A DNA stretch of 64,000 bases from Massilia glaciei (GTDB lineage Bacteria; Pseudomonadota; Gammaproteobacteria; Burkholderiales; Burkholderiaceae_D). The stretch covers positions 20,573 through 84,572 of the forward strand of contig NZ_PXWF02000297.1 of the NCBI RefSeq assembly GCF_003011895.2, given 5' to 3'. Position 1 is the stretch's first letter, and every line of letters starts with the position of its first letter. The notes under the pieces were generated by a model, which made no database searches, was not told where the DNA came from, and saw nothing but the letters and a program-made list of their open reading frames with translations. Position numbers and translations under genes: made by a program. Below are positions 27,215 through 35,736 of this stretch, in pieces.

Positions 27215-28324
27215 CTAGCGGGCCCCGCCCTCGCGCGGAACGTGTTGCACCCGATCGCGCAGCAGTTCCAGCAGCGCCACCTCCTCGGCCCGCAAACCCC
27301 GCGTTTCCTCGTCTGGCGCCTGGCCGGCGCCCCCGCCCGGCATGGCGAGCGTGGTGCCCTCCAGATACGCCTCGATGACCGCCGGGTGCACATAGCATTT
27401 GCGGCAGATCGCGGGCGTGTTGCCCAGCCGCTCGGCCACCGATTCGATCGCCCGCACGATGTTTTTCCTGGCCTGGGCCTGGGTCTTTGCCTGCTCGAAT
27501 TCGCGCAAGGCGAGGGCGGCGAGCACGGTCCCGAACCAGGTCCGGAAATCCTTGGCCGTGTAGTCCTCGCCCGTGATTGCGCGCAGGTAGTCGTTGACAT
27601 CGGCCGAGCCGACCGCATGGATGGCGCCGTCGTCGCCGACATATTGGAACAACTCCTGCCCGGGCAGCTCGCGCATGCGCCCGATGAGGCGCGCGAGCCG
27701 CCGGTCGTGCACCTTGACGGCGTGGAACACCCCGCTCTTGCCGCGGAAATTGAATGCGATGTCGCTGCCGTCGATGCGCACGTGCCAGCTGCGCAGGGTG
27801 GTCAGGCCGAACGATGCGTTGGTGCGCGCGTATTCCTCGTTTCCGATCCGCATCATCGTCGTCTGCAGCAGGTGGACGATGGTCGCGAGCACCTTTTCGC
27901 GCGGCAGGCCGGGCCGCCCGAGAGCGGTCTCGACCGCGCGCCGCAGCGCCGGCAACGCCCTGCCGAAGTTGAGCATGCCCCCGTATTTGGCTTCGTCGCG
28001 CACGGCGCGCCAGCGCCGGTGGTAGCGGTACTGCTTGCGGCCGCGGACGTCGCGCCCGGTCGCCTGCAGGTGGCCGTCGTCGCGCGCGCAGATCCAGACA
28101 TCGGTCCAGGCCGGGGGGATAGCGAGCGAGGCGATGCGCGCGAGCGCCGCCCGGTCGCGCAGCGGCTTGCCGTCGGGCCAAGTGTAGCGGAAACGCTTGC
28201 CGAACGGCTTGCGCACGATGCCCGGGGTGCCGTCGTTCACATAGCGCAGGCCGGCCTGCCTGGCGACGGCGCAGGCGTCGACGTGGGGCAGGGCGAACGG
28301 CGCGGACGGGGCGGATTTCATCAT
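27215..28324 (-). CDS. DNA topoisomerase IB (poxvirus/eukaryote-like)
   Basis: A 369-residue type IB enzyme that relaxes supercoils through a 3'-phosphotyrosine intermediate. Core signatures: GRKQYRYHRRWRAVRDEAKY with an active-site Arg, RIGNEEYARTNASFGLTTL, VKVHDRRLARLI, and the catalytic tyrosine in CRKCYVHPAVIEAY (Tyr near 311). Bacterial members are common in soil and radiation-tolerant species and are usually accessory to gyrase. The start MMKSAPSAPF was chosen; the frame continues upstream only through repetitive sequence. The leader contains 11-bp arrays. Confidence 0.92.
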   Translation of the reverse strand: MMKSAPSAPFALPHVDACAVARQAGLRYVNDGTPGIVRKPFGKRFRYTWPDGKPLRDRAALARIASLAIPPAWTDVWICARDDGHLQATGRDVRGRKQYRYHRRWRAVRDEAKYGGMLNFGRALPALRRAVETALGRPGLPREKVLATIVHLLQTTMMRIGNEEYARTNASFGLTTLRSWHVRIDGSDIAFNFRGKSGVFHAVKVHDRRLARLIGRMRELPGQELFQYVGDDGAIHAVGSADVNDYLRAITGEDYTAKDFRTWFGTVLAALALREFEQAKTQAQARKNIVRAIESVAERLGNTPAICRKCYVHPAVIEAYLEGTTLAMPGGGAGQAPDEETRGLRAEEVALLELLRDRVQHVPREGGAR

Positions 28325-28380
28325 CAATGGCGGACTTCGGACAAACCCGGCGCCGATTGTCTGCCGACGGCGCCGGGATT

Positions 28381-28556
28381 GCGTCGAGTTTGCGCCGAGT
28401 TTGCGTCGAGTTTGCGTCGGGATTTCTTTGGGATTGCGTAAATTATGCGGCGCTCGCGCAGATTCGCCCACGCGATACAATCTGGCCGGCGAATTCGCAT
28501 TGAATTCGCATTGAATTCACATTGAATTGGCCTTGAATTCGCATCGAATTTGCGTC
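28381..28556. repeat. Two blocks of 11-bp tandem repeats
   Basis: Block one (28381-28424) has about four units of the type gcgtcgagttt. Block two (28491-28556) has six units of the type gaattcgcatt. After shifting the phase both fit one consensus, GARTTYGCRTY. The 66 bp between the blocks are unlike the unit. Confidence 0.8.
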
Positions 28557-28572
28557 GCAAAGCGCGCCGGGC

Positions 28573-28737
28573 CTGAGAGGCTGAGAGTCTTTCGATCATG
28601 CCCGCTCAGCACGCCAGAAAGCGCCAGTTCGTCGTTGCAAATGCTCGCCATAGCCCGCTATGGCTGTGCTTTGCGCCTCGATCTGCCACTTTCTGGCGGG
28701 CTGCTCGGGCACGCCCGAAAAACTCTCGGCCTCTGAG
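28573..28737. repeat. Family-1 palindromic element, full copy
   Basis: 165 bp beginning ctgagaggctgagagtcttt and ending aactctcggcctctgag. It has the central stem gccatagc-cc-gctatggc. It lies between two divergent genes and touches neither. Confidence 0.88.
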
Positions 28738-28793
28738 CAAACCGGCGCCCGCAGTGGTCCAACCCTTGCCGCCTCGGCCGCAAGGGGGAAGCC

Positions 28794-29495
28794 ATGGAAT
28801 GTTGGTTGTCAGGACCGTGCATCGTGATCTCGCCGCATCTCGACGACGGCGTGTTCTCGTGCGGCGAGCTGATCGCGCATATGCCAGGCACCGTCGTCGC
28901 GACGGTGCTTGCCGGCATTCCCGACCCGTCCCCGCGGGTGACCGGCTGGGACGCGGCGGCCGGCTTCGACAGCGCCGCGCGCGCCGTGGCCTGTCGTCGC
29001 GGCGAGGACCGGGCCGCGCTCGCGCTGTTGCGGGCGCGGCCGCGCTGGCTCGATTTCTTCGACGGCCAGTACGCGGGCTCGCCCAGGTGGGAAGCGCTGG
29101 TGGACGGACTCGACGCGCTGCTTGGCGCCGAGGATCCGCACGCGGTGTTGTTTCCGGCGGGGCTGCGCCATCCCGACCATGTGCTGGTGCACCGCGCCAT
29201 GCTGGCCGTGCGCCGGCGTCGCCCGCACGGCATCTGGCTGATGTACGAGGACGCGCTGTACCGCTGCCTGCCGGGACTGATGCAGCTGCGCCTGCTCGCG
29301 CTGGCGCGCCAGGGCCTGGTGGCCACGCCCGTGCCGGCCGCGCCCGCGGGCCGGCTCGGGCGCAAGCGGGCGGCCGTGGAATGTTATCGGAGCCAGTTGC
29401 GCGTGCTGGTGTCGCACGCGCGCGGTTACGCCGACGCGCTCGCCCCCGAGCGCTATTGGCGCATCGACGCGGCGGCGGAAAACCGGTTTCCATGA
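28794..29495 (+). CDS. PIG-L family deacetylase
   Basis: A 233-residue zinc-dependent N-deacetylase of the LmbE/PIG-L family. The metal motif SPHLDDGVFSCGE (about 13-25) and the third ligand in GLRHPDHVLVH are present. Family members remove acetyl groups from N-acetylglucosaminyl or related sugar conjugates. It faces the leftward-reading glycan cluster and probably modifies the same product; the substrate is unknown. Its neighbour across a 24-bp tandem array is the GT9 gene. Confidence 0.88.
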   Translation: MECWLSGPCIVISPHLDDGVFSCGELIAHMPGTVVATVLAGIPDPSPRVTGWDAAAGFDSAARAVACRRGEDRAALALLRARPRWLDFFDGQYAGSPRWEALVDGLDALLGAEDPHAVLFPAGLRHPDHVLVHRAMLAVRRRRPHGIWLMYEDALYRCLPGLMQLRLLALARQGLVATPVPAAPAGRLGRKRAAVECYRSQLRVLVSHARGYADALAPERYWRIDAAAENRFP

Positions 29496-29543
29496 GCGCG
29501 CCGGCGCGGCCCTGTCGGACTGCAAACGATGGGTTGTTCGTTT

Positions 29544-29626
29544 CAGTCGCTATGGCGCTGTGCGTCACAGTCGCTATGGCGCTGTGCGTCACGGTCGCGA
29601 TGGCGCTGTGTGTCACGGTCGACTAC
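29544..29626. repeat. 24-bp tandem array between convergent genes
   Basis: Three 24-bp units (cagtcgctatggcgctgtgc plus gtca; the third with four changes) and a partial fourth. The partial unit runs into the GT9 stop codon at 29623-29625. Confidence 0.85.
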
Positions 29627-30702
29627 ACCTTGCGCGGGCCGGCCAGCAGGCCGCGCACGGCATCGGCCACGCGCGCCGGCGCGATTTTCGCCAGGCAGTC
29701 GTTGTGCCCCTGCGGGCACACGCTTTTGTAGCAAAAGCGGCACGGCAGGTCGTGGAACAGCAACTGGTGCTCGACCTGCCAGGGCGCGTGTTGCGGGTTG
29801 GTCAGCGCGTACAGGGACACGATCGGCGTGCCGAGCGCGGCCGCCATGTGGGCCGGCCCGGTGTTGTTGGCCACCACCAGCCGGGCCAGCGCGATGGCCG
29901 CGCCGAGCTGGCCGAGGTCGAGCTGGCCGGCCAGCGAGCACACCGGCACGCCGCACGCGGCGCGGATCTGGTCGATCAGGTCGCGCTCGTCGGGGCCGCC
30001 CGTGAGCACGATCGGGTAGCCGGGCGCGGCGGCGAGCGCGGCGATCAGCTCGGCCCAGCGCGCCGGCGGGTAGCGCCGCGACGGCGCGCTCGCGCCCGGG
30101 TGCAGCAGCAGCCACGGCCGGCCGGCGCCGATGCCGGCCATCGCCAGCCGGCAGCGCACGTGGTCGAGGTCGTGCGCGCGCACCCTGAACGAGAGTTTCG
30201 CGCTGTCTGGCCCGCAGCCGACGCCGGCCACCAGGTCGAGCTGGCGCCGCACTTCGTGGCGCACGCCGGTGTCGGGTTCGCGCTCGGCGACCCAGTCGGT
30301 CAGCAGGTGGTAGGGGTTTTCGCGGCAGTGCGCCAGCCGGTTCGGGATCCCCGCCAGATGGCACAGCAGCGCGGCCGGCAGCGCGCTCTGGCTGAACGAG
30401 GTGAAGATGACGGCGGCGTCGAAGCCGCCCGCCTGCAGCGTGCGCACGAAGGCGAGGTCGGCGCCGGCCGGCTGCGGCGTGCCGCTTTTCATCCACGGGG
30501 CGCGGTAGCTGATCACCCCGTCGAGCTCGTCGATGAAGGGCGCCACCGCGGCGCCGGCGGCGGACGCGAGCAGGGTCACCGAGCGGCCCGCGCGCGCCTG
30601 CTTGAGCGCGCGGATCGCGGGCGTGCACATGAGCACGTCGCCAAGCCCGTCGAGGCGCACGCACAGCACCTTGCGGACCCGGTCCCAGCGCACCGGGTTC
30701 AT
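29623..30702 (-). CDS. Glycosyltransferase family 9 (heptosyltransferase-like)
   Basis: 359 residues of the ADP-heptose:LPS heptosyltransferase type, GT-B fold. The N-terminus VLCVRLDGLGDVLMCTPAIRAL, the central LLLHPGASAPSRRYPPARWA and the nucleotide-sugar region VVANNTGPAHMAAALGTPIV are visible. Near the C-terminus are cysteines (CRFCYKSVCPQGHNDC) also seen in other family-9 members. The ATG overlaps the stop of the preceding HAD gene as ATGA. It likely transfers a heptose or similar sugar during surface glycan assembly; donor and acceptor are inferred. Confidence 0.88.
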   Translation of the reverse strand: MNPVRWDRVRKVLCVRLDGLGDVLMCTPAIRALKQARAGRSVTLLASAAGAAVAPFIDELDGVISYRAPWMKSGTPQPAGADLAFVRTLQAGGFDAAVIFTSFSQSALPAALLCHLAGIPNRLAHCRENPYHLLTDWVAEREPDTGVRHEVRRQLDLVAGVGCGPDSAKLSFRVRAHDLDHVRCRLAMAGIGAGRPWLLLHPGASAPSRRYPPARWAELIAALAAAPGYPIVLTGGPDERDLIDQIRAACGVPVCSLAGQLDLGQLGAAIALARLVVANNTGPAHMAAALGTPIVSLYALTNPQHAPWQVEHQLLFHDLPCRFCYKSVCPQGHNDCLAKIAPARVADAVRGLLAGPRKV

Positions 30703-31277
30703 CGGGGCGGCCCGTCCTCGCCCGCGATCTGGATCGCCGCGCTGTAGAGGTCGCTGGCGATGCGGGTCGGCACCCGGCGCGGCCCGAGCTTCCATTCGGT
30801 CTCGTTGCCGTTGTCGATGAGCACGGTGCGACAGCCGGCGCGGTTGCCGGCCTCGACGTCGTGCAGGATGTCGCCGATCATCCAGGAGGAGGCGAGGTCG
30901 ATGTCGTGCTCGCGCGCGGCCGTGAGCAGCATGCCGGGCATCGGCTTGCGGCACAGGCAGGCCAGCGCGTACTGGGCGCGCGTGCCCTCGGGGTGGTGCG
31001 GGCAATAGTAGAAGCCGGCCAGCTCGACCTGCTCGCGGAACAGCAGGTCGGACAGGCGGTGGCCCACATGCTCGAGGTCGGTCTCGCTGAAGTGGCCGAG
31101 CGCAACGCCGGCCTGGTTGCTCACCACGAAGAAGCGGTAGTCGAGGCGGGCCAGCAGGCGCAATCCGGCGCCGGCGCCGTTGCGCAGGGTGATGCGGCGC
31201 GGCTCGACGTTGAACGGGATGTCGTCGACGAGGGTGCCGTCCTTGTCGAGGAAAACCGCCTTGATGGTCACGGCCAT
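30699..31277 (-). CDS. HAD-IIIA phosphatase, GmhB-like
   Basis: 192 residues. HAD motifs: VFLDKDGTLVDD (nucleophile Asp), VVSNQAG, a Lys in CRKPMPGML and MIGDILHDVEAG. The zinc loop CPHHPEG…CLC is typical of D-glycero-D-manno-heptose 1,7-bisphosphate 7-phosphatase and HisB-type enzymes. Next to a GT9 gene, a role in making an activated heptose is likely, although GmhA and HldE partners are not in the window. It overlaps the SDR gene upstream by 10 bp and the GT9 gene downstream by 4 bp. Confidence 0.85.
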   Translation of the reverse strand: MAVTIKAVFLDKDGTLVDDIPFNVEPRRITLRNGAGAGLRLLARLDYRFFVVSNQAGVALGHFSETDLEHVGHRLSDLLFREQVELAGFYYCPHHPEGTRAQYALACLCRKPMPGMLLTAAREHDIDLASSWMIGDILHDVEAGNRAGCRTVLIDNGNETEWKLGPRRVPTRIASDLYSAAIQIAGEDGPPR

Positions 31278-32089
31278 GACGACTCTTGCAGCGGCAGCAC
31301 GGTGATCTCGGCGACCACGCTCTCGGGCAGCAGCAGCACCGCCTTGATCGCCTCGGCCACGTGGGCCGGGTCCTGAAGGCTGGCCGGGTCGAGCCCGGGG
31401 AAGCGCTCGAGCAGGAACGGGGTGCGCATGCCGCCCGCGACCACCGCCGTGACCTTGATGCCGTATTGGCGCAACTCGGCGTGCAGCGCGTGCGACAGCC
31501 CGAGCAGGCCCCATTTGCTCGCGTGGTAGGCCGAGGCGTTGGGCCAGGCGCGCTTGGCGGCGGTCGAGCAGACGTTGACGATGTGGCCACCGCCGCCGCC
31601 GCCGCCCTGGCCGCCGCCCGCTTGGCCGGCGGCGCGCCGCATGTGGGTGGCGGCGAACTTGGACAGCAGGAACGGGCCGTTGAGGTTGGTGTTGATCACG
31701 CGCAGCCAGTCGTCGGCGCCGAGTTCGTCGATGGGCAGGGTGACGTCGGTGCCGGCATTGTTGACCAGCACGTCGAGGCGGCCGAAGGCGTCGAGCGTCT
31801 CGCGCACGGCGCGCTTGGCGCTGCCCGGGTCGCCCACGTCGAGCCCGATGGCGTGGGCGCGCGCGCCGGCCTCGCGCAGCGACCCGGCAACGGCCTCGGC
31901 ATGGTGCTGGCGGATGTCGGCGACGGCGATGTCGGCACCGGCGGCGGCCAGCGACCGGGCCAGCGCCGCGCCCAGGCCGCTTGCCGCGCCGGTGATCAGG
32001 ACCGATTTGCCGGCCAGGCCGTGGATCGGCTCGGCCATGGGGTGGTGTGCGGCGGCCTGCGCTGGCAAACCTTGCTGCGGCGTGTGCAT
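31268..32089 (-). CDS. Short-chain dehydrogenase/reductase
   Basis: 273 residues of the classical SDR family: cofactor motif TGAASGLG (about 33-40), NNAGT, and the catalytic YHASK. The Asp after the second strand (VADI) suggests NAD preference. An unusual glycine run lies before the strand leading to the catalytic Ser (GQAGGGQGGGGGGGH), probably from repeat expansion. The substrate is unknown; in this cluster it may act on a sugar or sugar-derived intermediate. The first 17 residues precede the conserved core and could be non-coding; MAEPIHGL is an alternative start. Confidence 0.85.
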   Translation of the reverse strand: MHTPQQGLPAQAAAHHPMAEPIHGLAGKSVLITGAASGLGAALARSLAAAGADIAVADIRQHHAEAVAGSLREAGARAHAIGLDVGDPGSAKRAVRETLDAFGRLDVLVNNAGTDVTLPIDELGADDWLRVINTNLNGPFLLSKFAATHMRRAAGQAGGGQGGGGGGGHIVNVCSTAAKRAWPNASAYHASKWGLLGLSHALHAELRQYGIKVTAVVAGGMRTPFLLERFPGLDPASLQDPAHVAEAIKAVLLLPESVVAEITVLPLQESSWP

Positions 32090-32098
32090 GAGTTGCTC

Positions 32099-33457
32099 CT
32101 AGTGTGCGGACATGTGGGGAAGGGCGCGCGCCCTGGCGTCGTCGACGGCGGCGGTGTAGATCTGGGCGGCCCGCCCGGCCACGCTGCGCCAGGTGTAGTG
32201 CTGGTAGGCGCGGCGCAGGCCCTCCTGGCCCATGCTGCGCGCCAGCGCCGGGTCGCGCGCGAGCATGGCGAGGCAGGCGGCGGCGGCCTGCGGGTCGCGC
32301 GGCGGCACCAGCAGTCCGCTGTGGCCGTCGGCGACGGTGCTCTTGATGCCGCCCACGGCCGCGCCCACCACCGGGCGCGCGCAGGCCATGGCCTCGACCG
32401 GGGTGATGCCGAACGGCTCGTACCAGGGCGTGGTGATGAAGACGTCGGCCGCGCCGTAGTAGTAGCGCAGCTGGGCGCGCGGGCGCCGGCCCGTGAAGTG
32501 GACCTGGTCGCCGACGCCGAGCTCGGCCGCGAGCGCGCGCAGGCGCGCCAGTTCGGCCGCCTCGGGCGTGGGGCCGGCGCCGGGGGCGCCGGGAATGCCG
32601 CCGGGGTGGCCGGGAATGCCGCCGAGGTCGCCGCCGACGACGAGCAGCTCGGCGTCGACGCCGAAGCCGGCGCGCAGCAGCGCGAGCGCCTCGATGACGT
32701 TGTCGACGCCCTTGCGCGGCACCATCCGGCCCAGTTGCAGCACGATGAATTTGTCTTGCGGCAGCCCCAGATGGGCGCGCGCGGCCGCGCACGCCATGGG
32801 CCACAATTCCTGCGGGTCGAAACCGCAGGGGGCGATGCGGATGCGGCCCGGCGGCGCGTCGTACAGGGTCATCATGTCGATTCGGTCTTGCTCGCACTCG
32901 GCGATGATGCGGTCGGCGTCGCGCATCAGGCTGTCTTCGATGTCGAGGCGCGCCGGCGGGAAGGTGTCGGCCGCGCCCTGCGCGATGCGGCGCACGTGCC
33001 CGAGCGCATGGAAGGTGATCACGAAGGGGATGCCGAGCACGGCCTTGAGATGCTGGGCCACCATGCCCGACATGAAGAAATTGGCGTGCGTGAGGTCGTA
33101 CAGCGAGCCCTGGCGGCGCGCGAAGCGGGCCACGAAGCGCGCGAACGCGTCCATGTGGGGCAGCATTTGCTCTTTCGGGACGTAGCTGGCGGGCCCGGCC
33201 GGCACGTGGATGACGCGGATGTTCTCGCGCCACTGCACCAGCGGCTTGTGGCGCGGCGAGTCGCGGCGCGTGAAGATGTCGACCAAGTATCCGGCCAGGG
33301 CGAGCTCGCGCGCGAGGTGGGCCACGTAGACGTTTTGCCCGCCGCTGTCGATGCTGCCGGGCGCGGCGAGGGGCGATGCGTGTTCGCTGACGATCGCGAT
33401 TTTTTTCACGGATGGGCTACGCACGCGCCCGATCACATGGTTCTCATGCAGTTTCAT
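32099..33457 (-). CDS. Glycosyltransferase family 4 (sucrose-phosphate synthase-like)
   Basis: 452 residues, GT-B fold. Signatures are SGGQNVYVAHLARELA near the N-terminus (typical of sucrose synthase-like GT4), LGRMVPRKGVDNVIEAL, and the donor-binding YYGAADVFITTPWYEPFGITPVEAMACA with the EX7E glutamates. A Gly/Pro insertion (GGIPGHPGGIPGAPG) sits in the middle of the C-terminal domain. The ATG at 33457 has AGGAG upstream; the longer frame reads through low-complexity sequence and was rejected. Part of the leftward glycan cluster. Confidence 0.88.
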   Translation of the reverse strand: MKLHENHVIGRVRSPSVKKIAIVSEHASPLAAPGSIDSGGQNVYVAHLARELALAGYLVDIFTRRDSPRHKPLVQWRENIRVIHVPAGPASYVPKEQMLPHMDAFARFVARFARRQGSLYDLTHANFFMSGMVAQHLKAVLGIPFVITFHALGHVRRIAQGAADTFPPARLDIEDSLMRDADRIIAECEQDRIDMMTLYDAPPGRIRIAPCGFDPQELWPMACAAARAHLGLPQDKFIVLQLGRMVPRKGVDNVIEALALLRAGFGVDAELLVVGGDLGGIPGHPGGIPGAPGAGPTPEAAELARLRALAAELGVGDQVHFTGRRPRAQLRYYYGAADVFITTPWYEPFGITPVEAMACARPVVGAAVGGIKSTVADGHSGLLVPPRDPQAAAACLAMLARDPALARSMGQEGLRRAYQHYTWRSVAGRAAQIYTAAVDDARARALPHMSAH

Positions 33458-33473
33458 GCCGGCTCCTATGCTG

Positions 33474-34613
33474 TCAATGCTGGGCGCCGGCATCCGGCGT
33501 GGTGTTTCCGCTTGTTGTGCTCGTTCCGCTTGTTTTGCTCGTTCCGCCTGTCTGGTTTGGCCCGCCGGTCTCGCCGGTCCCGCTCGTTTCGCCGTTCCCG
33601 TCCGTTTTGTTTGCGCGCGTCCGGGCAGCGCCGGTGCCGGCCGGGTTGAATCGGCCCCGGCCCGTCTTGATTCCCGTGACCTCTTGCAGGGCCGCGTTCC
33701 AGTCGGCGCCGAAGCGCGCGATGCCGAAGCGCTCGCGCGCGCGGCGGCGCCCATTGGCGCCGAGCCGGGCCGCCAGCGCGCGGTCGCGCAACAGCTCTTG
33801 CATGCGCGCCACGAGGGGCGCGACATCGGTGTCGATGAAACCGGACTCGCCGTCGTCGATGACGGTCGCCATCTCGGTGGTCGCCAGCGCGACGACCGGC
33901 ACGCCGACCATCATGGCCTCGATCACGGCCAGCCCGAGGCTGGTGTAGCGGATCGGGTTGAACAGGAAACGGTAGTCCGCGGCGAAGGCGGGCAGCCGCG
34001 CGTGTTCGATCTCGCCGATGCCGCCGAGTTGCTCGGCCTCCATGCCGACCAGGTCGAGCGGCACGCGGGTGCGCGCGTGCTCGAAGATGTCGCCGCCGAG
34101 CCTGCGCCCGCGCCGCGCCAGGTGGTTGATGACCACCAGCCCGCGTTCGAGCCCGCCGTGCCAGGCCACGCCGTCGGGCACGCACACGCCGTGCTCGATC
34201 ACGCGCACCGGCGTGCGGCCGTTGTTCCACATCAGGGCGTTGAAATGGGTGACGTGGACCAGCAGCACCTCGGGGCTGTCGATCGGGTGCCACTCGTCGG
34301 TCGGGTGCGCGCGCGGGGGATCGTGTTCGATGTAGATGCGCGGCAAGGCCCGTTGCGCCGGGCTCAGGAATTCGTACTGGTCTTTCTCGTATTGGGCGTC
34401 GTCCTGGAAGATGATGCAGTCGAACTGTTTCGTGCGCGCCTCGTCCACGGGCAGGTCGTGCACGTTGTCGCCCCACGGCATGTGGCCGCAGCGGCCGCCG
34501 TAGCCGGCCGGCCGGCCCGGCCGCGACAGCACGTGGAACTGGTGCGGCAGCTGCGTCAGGTAGTACAGATAGCTGCCGTGCGTGTGCCAGGTGAGGATGT
34601 TGAGGGGGCGCAT
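33474..34613 (-). CDS. Glycosyltransferase family 4 with low-complexity C-terminus
   Basis: 379 residues. Residues 1-325 resemble GT4 enzymes: LNILTWHTHGSYLYYL at the N-terminus and FNPIRYTSLGLAVIEAMMVGVPVVAL with the conserved Glu near residue 230. Residues about 330-379 are a Gly/Thr/Ser/Asn tail (ETGG, KTSG, TTSG repeats) and probably disordered. The tail is encoded by degenerate tandem units and may have grown by slippage. The gene lies 9 bp from the GT2 gene and 16 bp from the next GT4 gene. Acceptor and donor are unknown. Confidence 0.82.
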   Translation of the reverse strand: MRPLNILTWHTHGSYLYYLTQLPHQFHVLSRPGRPAGYGGRCGHMPWGDNVHDLPVDEARTKQFDCIIFQDDAQYEKDQYEFLSPAQRALPRIYIEHDPPRAHPTDEWHPIDSPEVLLVHVTHFNALMWNNGRTPVRVIEHGVCVPDGVAWHGGLERGLVVINHLARRGRRLGGDIFEHARTRVPLDLVGMEAEQLGGIGEIEHARLPAFAADYRFLFNPIRYTSLGLAVIEAMMVGVPVVALATTEMATVIDDGESGFIDTDVAPLVARMQELLRDRALAARLGANGRRRARERFGIARFGADWNAALQEVTGIKTGRGRFNPAGTGAARTRANKTDGNGETSGTGETGGPNQTGGTSKTSGTSTTSGNTTPDAGAQH

Positions 34614-34622
34614 TGCGTGGCC

Positions 34623-35729
34623 TCAGGCAAGCCACACGCGGAAGCGGATGGCCCCTGCCGCGCGCCAGAACACGGCCAGCGGGGGCAGCAGGGCGGCCGT
34701 GACGACGGCCTCGGCCAGCAGCGCGGCCGAGCCGGACCGCCCGCGCAGGCGGCGCCGGCACAGCACCGCGAGCGCGCTGGCCCAGGCGGCGGCGCCGGCG
34801 AGCGCGAGCGCACGGTTGCCGGCGGCCAGCCCGAGCAGGGCCAGCAGCAGGGCGGCCGCGGTCGCGTAGTAGTCCCAGCGCGGCGCGCCGCGGATTTTTT
34901 GGCGGTACATCAGCGGGTGTTTTTTGTAGAGCAGCGCGTCGAACGCGATCTTGTCGGCCTGCATGAGCCGCGCGCCCCAGGAGGCCGGACGCGGCGGCTG
35001 CGTCACGCTCGCGTGCGGCGCGTGCGTGAGCCTGGCATTGATGGCGGCGAGGCGGAACTGGAGGTCGGTGTCGTCGCGCCACGCGAGGCGGAAGCGCTCG
35101 TCGAAGCCGCCGACGGCCGCCAGCACGCTTTTGCGGCAGAAGCAATTGGCTGCGGCGAACTCGAGCGTGGTGGCACGGGCCGCGCAGTGGACCCCGGCGT
35201 GGTCGATGCGTCCGTAGAGCGCGTCGATGTGGTCGTCGAAGGCGTCGAGCGCGTTGAGCAGCCAGTCGGGCGAGGGCACGGTGTCGTCGTCGGTGAAGCC
35301 GATGATGGTGCCGCGCCCGCTGCGCCAGCCAAGGTTGTGGGCGGCGGCCCGCCCTTGCGTGCCGGAACCGTGGAGGTAGGCGATGGCGGGGCCGCTGGCA
35401 TGGGTGCGCGCGCGCCAGGCGGCCACCACGTGCCGCGCGTGCTGGTTGGGGAAGGCGTCGACGATGATGATTTCGTACAGGCCGCGCGCCAGGCTCTGGT
35501 GCACGAGGGCGGCGATGTTGCGCTCGAGCAGGTGCGCGCGGCCCGAGGCCGACACCACCACCGAGATCAGCGGCAGCAGCGCTTGGCCGGCCGGCGGCGG
35601 CGCCGCCGCGCCCGTGCCGGCGGCGCCCGTTGCGGTCGGCGCGCAGGGCGCCGCATCGGACGTCACATCGGGCGTCGCATCGGGCTTGAGGCAGGGCGTT
35701 GCATCTGGCATGGCTGTCGACATTTTCAT
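34623..35729 (-). CDS. Glycosyltransferase family 2, membrane-anchored
   Basis: 368 residues. After a low-complexity N-terminus of about 50 residues (repeats of the PDATP type) comes a GT-A domain: LISVVVSASGRAHLLERN, the metal motif FTDDDTVPSPDWL, and GFDERFRLAWRDDTDLQFR as the acceptor region. The last 90 residues contain two or three hydrophobic segments, so the enzyme is probably held at the inner membrane. First glycosyltransferase of the leftward cluster, separated from the ABC exporter gene by a 16-bp tandem array that covers its likely ribosome-binding region. Confidence 0.85.
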   Translation of the reverse strand: MKMSTAMPDATPCLKPDATPDVTSDAAPCAPTATGAAGTGAAAPPPAGQALLPLISVVVSASGRAHLLERNIAALVHQSLARGLYEIIIVDAFPNQHARHVVAAWRARTHASGPAIAYLHGSGTQGRAAAHNLGWRSGRGTIIGFTDDDTVPSPDWLLNALDAFDDHIDALYGRIDHAGVHCAARATTLEFAAANCFCRKSVLAAVGGFDERFRLAWRDDTDLQFRLAAINARLTHAPHASVTQPPRPASWGARLMQADKIAFDALLYKKHPLMYRQKIRGAPRWDYYATAAALLLALLGLAAGNRALALAGAAAWASALAVLCRRRLRGRSGSAALLAEAVVTAALLPPLAVFWRAAGAIRFRVWLA

Positions 35730-35736
35730 CTCCGCT

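Larger units (their letters stand above)
28325..28793. other. Gene-free leader region with 11-bp arrays and a family-1 element
   Basis: Between topoisomerase IB and the PIG-L gene lie two blocks of 11-bp direct repeats (28381-28424 and 28491-28556) and a family-1 element (28573-28737). Nothing in the stretch looks coding. Confidence 0.7.

Noticed and set aside
32099..33826. Longer start for the GT4 gene (575 codons)
   Set aside because: The extra 123 codons overlap the neighbouring GT4 gene and read as Arg/Ala/Ser-rich shadow; the ATG at 33457 has a ribosome binding site.
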